Shown here: one piece after another, positions 1 to 6,804 of the stretch
Layout of the letters: each line of letters starts with the position of its first letter
How positions within the stretch are numbered: position 1 is the stretch's first letter
Source of the DNA: Paenibacillus sp.
GTDB taxonomy: Bacteria > Bacillota > Bacilli > Paenibacillales > NBRC-103111
Assembly (NCBI GenBank): GCA_029239545.1
Contig: JARBUQ010000150.1
Coordinates: 1-8,994 of the forward strand
Reading direction: 5' to 3'
Length of the DNA: 8,994 nucleotides
The notes under the pieces: model-generated
Told to the model about the DNA's origin: nothing
Seen by the model: only the letters and a program-made list of their open reading frames with translations
Database searches by the model: none
Made by a program: the position numbers and the translations under genes

Positions 1-2
1 TA

Positions 3-980
3 ATGAAGGTTGTGAATTTGGGACGGACAGGTTTAAAAGTGAGTCGACTGTGCTTGGGTACGATGAATTTCGGCCAGAATACGGATGAAAAAGAAGCTTT
101 TCGTATTATGGATGCCGCTCTGGATGCTGGAGTTAACTTTTTCGATACAGCTAATGGATACGGCGGCGAGAAACGCGGCTTAACGGAAGAGATTATAGGC
201 CGATGGTTCGCCCAGGGGGGCAGCAGGCGTGAGCGCGTCGTTCTGGCCACCAAAGTGTACGGCAATATGGAAGACCCTAACGATGGACCTAATTCGGAGA
301 GCGGACTGTCTGCCTATAAAATTCGTCGGCATCTTCAAGGCTCATTAAAAAGGTTGCAGACGGATCATATCGAGTTGTACCAAATGCATCATATCGAACG
401 CAACGCTACTTGGGAAGAGCTGTGGGAAGTGTTTCAATCGTTGGTTCAGCAAGGAACTGTCGATTATATTGGCTCCAGCAACTTCGCGGGCTGGCACCTT
501 GCTCTCGCACAAGCCGAAGCCAAGGCACGCCACATGCTGGGACTGGTGTCCGAGCAGCATAAGTATAGCTTGTTTTGCAGGGAACCAGAGCTTGAAGTAT
601 TACCATCAGCTCAACATCACGGAATCGGGGTAGTAGCATGGAGTCCGCTTGCCGGAGGCCTGCTCGGCGGGAATGCGCTTAATCCGCAGAAAGGCTCCAG
701 ATCCTCACATGAGAGCAATGCAATTGCCGCCAAACGGATTCAATTGGAGCGTTTCGCTGCCCTTTGTTCGGAACTGGGAGAAAGCGAAGCCAATGTTGGT
801 TTGGCCTGGATCTTGGCGAATCCGGCATTGACTGCACCGATCATCGGCCCGAGAACTCAGGAGCAGTTCGAAAATGCCCTTAGAGCTGTGGACATTGTAC
901 TATCCGAGGATACCATGGTTGAATTAAACAATATATTCCCGGGTCCCGGCAAGCCTGCCCCTGAGGCTTACGCGTGGTGA
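3..980 (+). CDS. Aldo/keto reductase
   Basis: A 325-residue cytosolic NAD(P)H-dependent oxidoreductase of the aldo/keto reductase superfamily (TIM barrel) that would reduce aldehydes or ketones; the substrate cannot be read from sequence. The N-terminus (NLGRTGLKVSRLCLGTMNFG) is the standard family opening, so the ATG two bases into the window is a credible start although its ribosome site lies outside. The catalytic tetrad is visible: Asp48 and Tyr53 in FFDTANGYG, Lys84 in LATKVYG, and His129 in LYQMHH. The SSNF motif near residue 160 and the C-terminal PIIGPRTQEQ segment (about 278-287) match the cofactor-binding region. The length is normal and I see no damage. The gene is convergent with the aroA-like gene, 40 bases apart, so the two are not co-transcribed. 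The family call is secure; the physiological role is unknown. Confidence 0.93.
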   Translation: MKVVNLGRTGLKVSRLCLGTMNFGQNTDEKEAFRIMDAALDAGVNFFDTANGYGGEKRGLTEEIIGRWFAQGGSRRERVVLATKVYGNMEDPNDGPNSESGLSAYKIRRHLQGSLKRLQTDHIELYQMHHIERNATWEELWEVFQSLVQQGTVDYIGSSNFAGWHLALAQAEAKARHMLGLVSEQHKYSLFCREPELEVLPSAQHHGIGVVAWSPLAGGLLGGNALNPQKGSRSSHESNAIAAKRIQLERFAALCSELGESEANVGLAWILANPALTAPIIGPRTQEQFENALRAVDIVLSEDTMVELNNIFPGPGKPAPEAYAW

Positions 981-1020
981 ATCGGATTAGCTGACAGCAA
1001 TCTATGATTGATTCTCACAA

Positions 1021-2409
1021 CTATTGCACCCTCATCCCCAGACTCCGCAGCTGCTCGAAGTAATCTGGGCAAGTTTTGGACACACATCCCGGATCTCTTA
1101 ACCGAATGCCTCCCACTCTCGCCCCGATTAGTGCAAGCGACATCGCCATACGATGGTCGTCATACGTATTCATAGCACTAAGAGGCGGCTGCGGAGTGCC
1201 GGGAAAAATCTTCATACCGTCCTTCCGCTCCTCCACCCGAATACCCAGCAGGTTCAACGACTCGCATATGGCTTGAATCCGGTCACACTCATGAGCGCGA
1301 ATATGCTCTACATCCGTAATTGTTATGGGAGCGTCCGCGAACACAGCCAAAACAGCCAAGGTCAAGGTTTGGTCAGACATTTCCTTCATGCTTACTGTGA
1401 ACCCTCCCCTCAATTCCGTTAAGGCTGGTCCCATTAATTCAATGCCTTCCCCGTCCTCATTGTAGGTCACCTTACAGCCCATCCGCTCCAGTAAGGCAAG
1501 CATCCCGATATCAGGCTGATTCGTATGGGGATGAATACCCGAAAGTTTAACACGGCCTCCCGTCAATGCAGCATATGCCCAAAAATAACAGCAGGTCGAA
1601 ACATCCGACTCTAACAAAATGTCCTGCGCCACATACCTCTGGGGTCTCACAACGAAATGATCAAAGCTGGCACTGGACTCCACTTCAACTCCGAACTGCT
1701 TCATTAACTCGATTGTTAGCTGCACGTATGCGTGTTGGACAATTTCTCCGTCCGAAACCCGAAGCTCTATTGTCCCGCCGGCATAAGGACTGGCTAACAA
1801 TAAGCCGCTTAGGAATTGACTCGATACTGCGCCGGAAATCGTCGTCATGCCTCCCTTCAAGCCCCGAGCCTGAATCCTGAGTGGCAGCTGTCCGTCTGCA
1901 TTCACGTAGTGAATCTGACTGCCTAATGCGTTAAGAGCCTCGACTAACGGTGCAATAGGTCGTTCACTGAGGCGCTCGCTCCCTTCCAGCACCCACTCCC
2001 CTTGTTCGGCTGCAGCTAATGCACCTGGCAGGAATCGGGCAATCGTTCCGGCTGCTCCCATATAGAGCGAGCCTGATTTATTCAGCCACTGCCCTCCTGC
2101 ACCCTCGATTGTGACCGTTGTCGGTTCCTCCTCATCCGGAGTAAATTGGACTCCAAGTCTTCTGAGCGCATCCAGACACCAGTAGGAATCATCACTCCGC
2201 AGCATATTGCGAAGCGTCGACTTACCCTCCGCCAGAGCGGCCATAATAATAGCGCGGTTCGTGAGGCTTTTGCTGCCAGGTACACGGATGACAGCGCCTG
2301 TTGGCGGATGTATGGGCGGATGCAGCGTAAGCTCTCCCTGCACTACGCCTCCGCTACTGGCCCACGGCGAACGGGCGTTGTTGGTGCCTGCTGGTTGGTA
2401 CTCTTCCAT
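1021..2409 (-). CDS. aroA: 3-phosphoshikimate 1-carboxyvinyltransferase (EPSP synthase), non-canonical class
   Basis: EPSP synthase, 462 residues: joins shikimate-3-phosphate and phosphoenolpyruvate, the sixth step of the cytosolic shikimate pathway. Visible signatures are PGSKSLTNR (44-52, Lys47), an ERP arginine (Arg150), SSQF (196-199), Asp346 in MSDQT, Glu374 and Arg377 in HECDR, Arg420 in DDHRMAM and Lys445 in SKTCPDYFEQL; by motif alignment these match E. coli Asp313, Glu341, Arg344, Arg386 and Lys411. The PEP/glyphosate loop is odd: residues 118-127 read GAAGTIARFL where E. coli has GNAGTAMRPL, so the Asn94 position is Ala and the Pro101 position is Phe, while the Gly96 position stays Gly. 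The start is supported by GAGG eight bases upstream and gives an N-terminal extension of about 30 residues before the conserved core. No other aro gene is nearby; a LysR-type regulator is divergent. It may be a second copy, or serve a special pathway, but that cannot be decided here. Confidence 0.93.
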   Translation of the reverse strand: MEEYQPAGTNNARSPWASSGGVVQGELTLHPPIHPPTGAVIRVPGSKSLTNRAIIMAALAEGKSTLRNMLRSDDSYWCLDALRRLGVQFTPDEEEPTTVTIEGAGGQWLNKSGSLYMGAAGTIARFLPGALAAAEQGEWVLEGSERLSERPIAPLVEALNALGSQIHYVNADGQLPLRIQARGLKGGMTTISGAVSSQFLSGLLLASPYAGGTIELRVSDGEIVQHAYVQLTIELMKQFGVEVESSASFDHFVVRPQRYVAQDILLESDVSTCCYFWAYAALTGGRVKLSGIHPHTNQPDIGMLALLERMGCKVTYNEDGEGIELMGPALTELRGGFTVSMKEMSDQTLTLAVLAVFADAPITITDVEHIRAHECDRIQAICESLNLLGIRVEERKDGMKIFPGTPQPPLSAMNTYDDHRMAMSLALIGARVGGIRLRDPGCVSKTCPDYFEQLRSLGMRVQ

Positions 2410-2426
2410 GTGAACACCTCTCCCAT

Positions 2427-2452
2427 AATAAGTTGCACGAATTGTGCTTATT
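2427..2452. promoter_or_regulatory. Inverted repeat in the aroA-lysR divergent promoter region
   Basis: AATAAG (2427-2432) and CTTATT (2447-2452) form perfect outer arms, and GCAC (2435-2438) with GTGC (2444-2447) forms an inner pair whose centre is displaced by 1.5 bases. The element covers the predicted -35 of the lysR gene and the predicted transcription start of the aroA-like gene, where a bound protein could affect both. LysR-type regulators commonly bind imperfect dyads between themselves and a divergent target. Assigning this dyad to the neighbouring regulator is inference. Confidence 0.4.
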
Positions 2453-2461
2453 TCCTATTAT
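2433..2461 (+). promoter_or_regulatory. Predicted SigA-type promoter of the lysR gene
   Basis: TTGCAC (2433-2438) and TATTAT (2456-2461) are separated by 17 bases, the optimal spacing for the vegetative sigma factor, with four and five of six consensus matches. The transcript would start near 2468, giving a leader of about 58 bases before the ATG at 2526. Its -10 overlaps the -10 predicted for the aroA-like gene on the other strand. Confidence 0.55.
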
Positions 2462-2462
2462 A
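2457..2462 (-). promoter_or_regulatory. Predicted -10 box of the aroA-like gene
   Basis: On the - strand this is a perfect TATAAT. The position 17-18 bases upstream (about 2480-2486) is A/T-rich and has no TTGACA-like -35, the usual picture for an activator-dependent promoter. It sits about 48 bases before the start codon and overlaps the oppositely oriented lysR -10, so two polymerases could not occupy both at once. Confidence 0.45.
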
Positions 2463-2479
2463 GATAGAAGCCAGACATA

Positions 2480-2496
2480 AAAATAATTGGTATTTT
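2480..2496. promoter_or_regulatory. Candidate LysR-type activator site over the aroA -35 position
   Basis: AAAATA (2480-2485) and TATTTT (2491-2496) are perfect 6-base arms around a 5-base spacer. The dyad covers the place where the -35 of the aroA-like promoter should be, and lies downstream of the predicted lysR start, so one binding event could help the aroA-like gene and reduce lysR. Both arms are A/T-only, so chance occurrence is possible. Confidence 0.3.
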
Positions 2497-2525
2497 CTAT
2501 CCCTAACATAGAGAGGTTCTATATT

Positions 2526-3431
2526 ATGAGCGCAATGGATTATTATAAAGTGTTCTATCATGCGGTCAAGGAAGGCAGCATTACAAAAGCCGCGCAGCAA
2601 CTATTCATCACACAGCCGAGTGCCAGCTATGCGATCAAGCAGTTGGAGGATCAGTTGGGAGTGAGGCTGTTCATACGTCAAGCCAAAGGAGTAATGCTGA
2701 CCGAGGAGGGTAAGGCTTTATATCACTTCGTGGAACAATCGTATTTGCTGCTGCAGGCCGGGGAACGTAAAATAACCGAGATGCGAACCTATCACGCTGG
2801 GATCGTGAGGTTAGGAGCAAGCGATTCTTTGTGTAAATACTACTTGCTGCCTTTCCTCATCAAGTTCCGCAGGGAGCATCCAGGCATCCGCATTCTTCTC
2901 TCTCACGGGAAAAGCGAGGATATCTCTTCACGGCTGCAGCAAGGAACGATTGACTGCGGTGTCGTTCATCTGCCTGCGGCAAGTCAGCAGGTTCAGGTGC
3001 AGGCAGTCAAACCGATCCAGGAATGCTTCCTCGCAGCTCCTGAGATCGTGAGTCTTCTTGGCAGCACCTCGCTGTCACTCGGGGAGCTGCTGCAGCATCC
3101 CTTTGTTATGCTGTCTGAGCAGAGCCGCACCAGAGCTTTTTTCAACGCTTATCTACATACATACGGGTATACGCTCACGCCCGACATGGAGGTCGGAAGC
3201 GTCGACCTGTTATTGGAATTCGCCCGCAGAGGGCTTGGTATTTCTTTTATTACCAGGGACTTCGCGAGCCAGGATCTGCAATCCGGCAGCTTGGTGGAGT
3301 TAACCACAACCGCCCAGCCCATTCCACCAAGATCAATTGGTGTGATTACTCAGCCTGATAGAACGTTGTCCCTGGCCGCTTCTTATTTTGTCCAAGCATT
3401 AGCCATCATGATGAAGGCACAAGCTCACTGA
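2526..3431 (+). CDS. LysR-type transcriptional regulator
   Basis: A 301-residue DNA-binding regulator. Residues 5-65 are the typical N-terminal winged helix-turn-helix (YYKVFYHAVKEGSITKAAQQ, then SQPS-like TQPSASYAIKQLE and LGVRLF), followed by a linker helix and a two-lobed periplasmic-binding-like effector domain from about 90 to 295 (VRLGASDSL opening the first lobe, RRGLGISFI in the second). I chose the ATG at 2526 because GAGAGG (2511-2516) lies nine bases upstream; the frame is also open to a TTG at 2487, but that would add a non-family N-terminus. The gene is divergent from the aroA-like gene with overlapping predicted promoters, so that gene and lysR itself are the likely targets. The effector is unknown; a shikimate-pathway or aromatic metabolite would fit the neighbour. 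Its last 26 bases overlap the 3' end of the convergent ceramidase-like gene. Confidence 0.93.
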   Translation: MSAMDYYKVFYHAVKEGSITKAAQQLFITQPSASYAIKQLEDQLGVRLFIRQAKGVMLTEEGKALYHFVEQSYLLLQAGERKITEMRTYHAGIVRLGASDSLCKYYLLPFLIKFRREHPGIRILLSHGKSEDISSRLQQGTIDCGVVHLPAASQQVQVQAVKPIQECFLAAPEIVSLLGSTSLSLGELLQHPFVMLSEQSRTRAFFNAYLHTYGYTLTPDMEVGSVDLLLEFARRGLGISFITRDFASQDLQSGSLVELTTTAQPIPPRSIGVITQPDRTLSLAASYFVQALAIMMKAQAH

Positions 3432-4710
3432 TTGCTTCCCGAATTAAATCTTCAATACGCGAATCATAAGGGGACGGAAGACCTTGTTTATAAAAAAAAT
3501 CATACGCTTCGTACCCCCCTTGCTCCAATTGCTCTGCGGTCGGAATATAACCGGCGTTGCCGTTCGTGTAGCCGATCGGGATCGTTGTTCCTTTGTATTC
3601 CTGCTTGATGTTTAGTCCGTATGCAACAACCATCTCCCCACTCATGGCAAGGAACGACAGTTCGTTAGCCAATTGTATATAAGTCAGCTCCAATGTATCG
3701 TGAGAGGTAAGAAATTGTGGATTGGCCAGCAGCTTCCGGCTCCATCTCCCCATAAGTCCCGGATCATCTTGATTGGCTTCCAGCTCGTCCATCGAAGGGA
3801 CAGTACGAAATGGCAGCTCCACCTGTTGGCTACGGGAAATCAAGTGGGAGGGCTTCACAGAAGACAGGGGTCGTTCCAGCACGGCGGTCACTTCTTCTGC
3901 AAGCAATCCGGCCAGTCGCAGCACATCTGATTCGGAACCATGAACATAGTGCCCTTCCCGGATGATTCCGGGCCTGATGTCCCCGCAGCATCCTTGCAGG
4001 AACATCGATACCGCGTCCGCTTCAAGTCGTTCTTCGATTAAGTCCATCGCTGTCCCCGGATAATCGGAGGAGTAGAAGTCCTCGTACGTTGTCGTCGGAT
4101 GACAGGTATAATGGACCATGAGAGCTTTCGTCGTCCCGTTCCGCTTCTTGAAACGGATGACAGACACCTCCTGATCATTCGGACCCTTATCGTTAGGCGC
4201 CATCACCCATTTCCCCTCCTCCTCCTTGCGCCTGTAGGAGGAGAATAGGCATTGCCCGCTTCCGCGTTCAATGGTTACCGGCTCCAGCCCATTCAGCGCA
4301 TTGCCTATCCCCTCCATTACCGCCGCCTCGACCCCCTTGATGTAATTGTCAAACTCCTCATCGAGCGTACTGTCATAGACCGAGGCATAATAACCGTAAG
4401 CGGGATAGGGTGAAGAATGCGTATGTGTCGCATGAAGCAAAATGGACGATTCCGCAATTCCCCACTTAGTGAAAATTTGCTTGCGCAAGCTTGCAATACT
4501 GTTTCTCGGCAGAAAGATAAGATCGGCGGAGACGAACACGGCTTGCTGCCGATCCGCTTCGCGACCGGTCTGCGTCACAATCACCCGGGTCTGAAGAGGT
4601 CTGGAAGTTCCGATACTCTTACGCGGGAACTGACTTGTCGGTATGAGGTGCATCGGCGATTGGGGAGTAATATTGACTTTCGCTGCCCCCACTTCAAAAT
4701 AGGTTTCCAT
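3406..4710 (-). CDS. Neutral/alkaline non-lysosomal ceramidase-like hydrolase, no export signal
   Basis: A 434-residue protein matching the N-terminal catalytic domain of the neutral/alkaline non-lysosomal ceramidase family (PF04734 type). Landmarks: VGAAKVNITP opening (7-16), LLHATHTHSSP (91-101, His96/His98 as zinc ligands), HYTCHPTT (200-207, His204), SSDYPG (214-219), FLQGCCGDIRP (237-247, equivalent of the family's QGxxGD loop), SGEM (357-360, Glu359) and GYTNGNAGYIPT (380-391, with a Tyr likely as fourth ligand). True secreted ceramidases are longer, with a C-terminal domain and a signal peptide; both are absent, so this is probably cytosolic and need not act on ceramide. Members annotated as hypothetical or alkaline-ceramidase-like occur in many soil bacteria. 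The start is supported by AAGGAG nine bases upstream. It ends inside the last codons of the convergent lysR gene. Confidence 0.82.
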   Translation of the reverse strand: METYFEVGAAKVNITPQSPMHLIPTSQFPRKSIGTSRPLQTRVIVTQTGREADRQQAVFVSADLIFLPRNSIASLRKQIFTKWGIAESSILLHATHTHSSPYPAYGYYASVYDSTLDEEFDNYIKGVEAAVMEGIGNALNGLEPVTIERGSGQCLFSSYRRKEEEGKWVMAPNDKGPNDQEVSVIRFKKRNGTTKALMVHYTCHPTTTYEDFYSSDYPGTAMDLIEERLEADAVSMFLQGCCGDIRPGIIREGHYVHGSESDVLRLAGLLAEEVTAVLERPLSSVKPSHLISRSQQVELPFRTVPSMDELEANQDDPGLMGRWSRKLLANPQFLTSHDTLELTYIQLANELSFLAMSGEMVVAYGLNIKQEYKGTTIPIGYTNGNAGYIPTAEQLEQGGYEAYDFFYKQGLPSPYDSRIEDLIREAISELVPSS

Positions 4711-4846
4711 CGAATCCGACTCCTTCTTTTTGGCTAGCCTCTTCTCTTCTCAACCTGTTGTCACCCTATTATTTTAACATCAAGTGACACCATTTGGGCA
4801 ATGTTCTGCTGCTAGCGATCTGTCTAAGAGGACAGACGTTCCGCTG
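4711..4846 (-). promoter_or_regulatory. Upstream region of the ceramidase-like gene
   Basis: No gene is seen here. On the - strand, TGTTAAAAT resembles an extended -10 (TG-n-TAAAAT) about 60 bases before the start codon, without a good -35. Just downstream is ATAATAGGGTG (4762-4772 on the + strand as CACCCTATTAT), also found upstream of the Gfo/Idh gene. A perfect hairpin, TCTGTC and GACAGA around a 6-base loop (4819-4836), lies further upstream, has no T-tract, and could be an operator or a chance dyad. Confidence 0.3.
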
Positions 4847-4887
4847 AAATAAAAAAAACCTCTGGATAATATTACACTCCAGAGGTT
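4847..4887 (-). terminator. Rho-independent terminator of the Gfo/Idh gene
   Basis: Read on the - strand, a perfect 10-base stem (AACCTCTGGA, loop of 11, TCCAGAGGTT; + coordinates 4857-4866 and 4878-4887) is followed by a run of Ts (4851-4856). It begins 12 bases after the stop codon of the oxidoreductase gene and separates it from the ceramidase-like gene. Confidence 0.92.
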
Positions 4888-4899
4888 ACTAAATTCGGT

Positions 4900-5979
4900 C
4901 TACTCCACCTGCACAGCCTGCTTCTGCGCGATTAAGCACAGCTCAGCCGCTTTGAAGGCATGTGCCTGGGTCATTGCATTCTCCGTACGGTTGAGGCAGT
5001 CCAGCACGAGCTGCCCGAAGTAAGGATAACCGACTTTGCCCTTCAGCTCCATATGCTGCTCGCCCTCGTTATTCACCAGATACAGATGGTCCGAAGTGCC
5101 GCTGTGGGCAATATTAATATATTTGCGAAGCTCTATATACCCGTTCGTCCCCATTATAATGGTGCGTCCGTCTCCCCAAGTACCAAGCCCGTCGGGAGTG
5201 AACCAGTCCACACGAAAATAATTCGTAGACCCGTTATCGCCAATCAGAGTAGCATCACCGAAATCCTGAAACTCCGGATAGCTCTTGTTGTTATAGTTCG
5301 CGATCTTGCTGTGCACAACTTGTGCATCCTTGGCACCCGAGAAGGAAAGGTACTGCTCGATCTGATGACTGCCAATATCGCATAATATACCGCCATACTT
5401 CTCTAATTGGAAAAACCAATCCGGACGAGATGGCAGGTTCAAGCGATGCGGACCTAAGCCGATTACCTGAAGAACACGGCCGATTGCTCCGTCGTTAATC
5501 AATGCTCCTGCATGAACAGCACTTTCCACGTGCAGCCGCTCACTGAAATACACGGCATATTTCAAGCCCGTGCTATCCGTCTTGGCCTTTGCTTGCTGCA
5601 ATTGCTCAAGTGTAGTGAATGGAGCCTTATCCGTGAAATAATCCTTGCCATGCTCCATCACCTTGATCCCGAGGGGACCACGCTCAGAAGGGACAGCCGC
5701 TGCCGCGATCAAACGAACCTCTGGATCCTGAAGAATTTGCTCAGCATCATTAGCTGCTTTCACTTGAGGGAATTTGGCAACGAAATTAGCCACTTTATCT
5801 GGATCGGGATCATAAACCCATTTCAGCTCGGCCCCCGCTTCAATTAATCCATTACACATCCCGAATATATGACCATGATCAAGTCCCATTGCAGCAAATA
5901 CGAACTCTCCAGGCTTTACGACCGGTGACGGCTTGCCTTGAGGTGCATAATTCATTCCATCTGCCTTTTGCATGTCCAT
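4900..5979 (-). CDS. Gfo/Idh/MocA family oxidoreductase
   Basis: A 359-residue NAD(P)-dependent dehydrogenase of the glucose-fructose oxidoreductase / inositol dehydrogenase / MocA family, cytosolic, probably acting on a sugar, polyol or related hydroxyl compound. The N-terminal Rossmann half runs to about residue 145 (FVFAAMGLDHGHIFG 26-40, acidic strand end VYDPDPDKV 55-63), and the C-terminal alpha/beta half follows. The family EKP signature appears as DKAP (117-120), keeping the lysine. GGILCDIGSHQIEQYL (196-211) holds the catalytic Asp201 and His205. The first glycine motif is MGLDHGH rather than textbook GxGxxG. The ATG at 5977-5979 has AAAGG six bases upstream; Met3 and Met9 are possible alternatives. 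It is monocistronic by layout, with a terminator downstream and the previous gene's terminator upstream. The substrate cannot be assigned. Confidence 0.9.
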   Translation of the reverse strand: MDMQKADGMNYAPQGKPSPVVKPGEFVFAAMGLDHGHIFGMCNGLIEAGAELKWVYDPDPDKVANFVAKFPQVKAANDAEQILQDPEVRLIAAAAVPSERGPLGIKVMEHGKDYFTDKAPFTTLEQLQQAKAKTDSTGLKYAVYFSERLHVESAVHAGALINDGAIGRVLQVIGLGPHRLNLPSRPDWFFQLEKYGGILCDIGSHQIEQYLSFSGAKDAQVVHSKIANYNNKSYPEFQDFGDATLIGDNGSTNYFRVDWFTPDGLGTWGDGRTIIMGTNGYIELRKYINIAHSGTSDHLYLVNNEGEQHMELKGKVGYPYFGQLVLDCLNRTENAMTQAHAFKAAELCLIAQKQAVQVE

Positions 5980-6115
5980 TACCTACCTTTCACTTCTACA
6001 AAATTGGCTTCTCCTTGCCTCTAGTTAATAGAGTACATGAGACAGCTGCTTTCTGATTGCACCCTATTATGTAAAAAACGCTGTTCATTTATACGTCATT
6101 GTTCAATTACTACAG
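5980..6115 (-). promoter_or_regulatory. Upstream region of the Gfo/Idh gene
   Basis: No gene is seen. On the - strand CATAAT (+ 6066-6071) inside TTTACATAATAGGGTG could be a -10, about 87 bases before the start codon, with no convincing -35. The ATAATAGGGTG block (+ 6060-6070) and its flanks match the region upstream of the ceramidase-like gene with only small compensating shifts, suggesting a shared control element. Confidence 0.3.
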
Positions 6116-6145
6116 AAAACGAGCCTCTAACCATCTAGAGACTCG
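6116..6145 (-). terminator. Rho-independent terminator of the thioredoxin-MBL unit
   Basis: On the - strand the stem CGAGTCTCTA / TAGAGGCTCG (+ 6136-6145 and 6120-6129, loop of six) pairs over ten positions in RNA, including one G-U pair, and is followed by TTTT. It starts 15 bases after the stop of the MBL-fold gene. The T-tract is short, so termination may be partial. Confidence 0.8.
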
Positions 6146-6160
6146 CTCATCCGCTGCTTC

Positions 6161-6787
6161 TTACAAATAAGGATTGTTCGTACGCTCGAACCCGATCGTT
6201 GTTTTGCCGCCATGACCCGGGTATACCTGAACGTCATCAGCGAGGTCAAATAACGTACCGTGAATCGAATCCAGCAGCTGACGCTCGTTCCCGCCTGCCA
6301 AATCAGTCCGGCCTACGGACAGCTTGAACAGCACATCACCGCTGAACAGATGCTTGTCTGCGTAGAGGAAGCTTACGCTTCCCGGCGAATGTCCTGGCGT
6401 GTAGAAAACCTGAAGCTTCTCATCCAACAGCTCCAAGGTCATACCGCCATCAAGTGCATATTCAGCAGGCGTGCTCGCAATGGGAGCACCCAGATCCGGC
6501 CAACGAGCGGAGCCGTTCTTCTTAGGGTCTGTCAGCCAATCCGCCTCTGCGTCATGCAGATAGACAGGGCAGCCTTTGAGCTTGCGGATCTCATCTACAC
6601 CGCCAATATGATCGAAATGAGCATGTGTGAGCAGAATGGCTTCAATATGCATGTCGCCAATTCGCTTCACCAATGACTTCGGATTCATCCCCGGGTCAAT
6701 AATAACACCGCGCTTCCCGTCCTCTGTGCTGAGCAGATAAGCATTCGTTCCAATCGGGCCTAACTCGAACTTCTCAATCTTCAACAT
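6161..6787 (-). CDS. MBL-fold metallo-hydrolase, glyoxalase II-like (YqgX type)
   Basis: A 208-residue cytosolic metallo-beta-lactamase-fold hydrolase resembling the small glyoxalase-II-like proteins of Bacillota (B. subtilis YqgX group). The binuclear metal site is complete: THAHFDH (54-60: His55, His57, Asp59, His60), His133 in TPGHSPGS, Asp151 in FSGDVLF, and His192 in YPGHGG. Such proteins hydrolyse thioesters such as S-lactoyl-thiols, but some relatives have other activities, so the substrate is open; bacillithiol adducts would be plausible in this group of organisms. It is 17 bases downstream of the thioredoxin-like gene with no terminator between, so the two are probably co-transcribed. 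Its own ribosome site (GGAT, about ten bases before the ATG) is weak, consistent with translation helped by the upstream gene. A terminator follows. Confidence 0.9.
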   Translation of the reverse strand: MLKIEKFELGPIGTNAYLLSTEDGKRGVIIDPGMNPKSLVKRIGDMHIEAILLTHAHFDHIGGVDEIRKLKGCPVYLHDAEADWLTDPKKNGSARWPDLGAPIASTPAEYALDGGMTLELLDEKLQVFYTPGHSPGSVSFLYADKHLFSGDVLFKLSVGRTDLAGGNERQLLDSIHGTLFDLADDVQVYPGHGGKTTIGFERTNNPYL

Positions 6788-6804
6788 ATAGTGTCATCCG
6801 TTCA

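Noticed and set aside
998..1010. CAATC-TAT-GATTG hairpin between the aldo/keto reductase and aroA-like genes as a bidirectional terminator
   Set aside because: The stem has only five A/T-rich pairs, a three-base loop and no T-tract on either strand.
2487..2525. In-frame TTG start extending the LysR regulator by 13 residues
   Set aside because: No ribosome site precedes it, the added residues do not match the family, and GAGAGG is well placed for the ATG at 2526.
4960..5385. Long + strand open frame (141 residues) inside the Gfo/Idh gene
   Set aside because: It lies antisense to a well-supported gene, has no recognisable domain, and is explained by the coding pattern of the opposite strand.
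6260..6676. Long + strand open frame (138 residues) inside the MBL-fold gene
   Set aside because: Antisense shadow of a gene with all metal ligands in place; no domain or ribosome site supports it.
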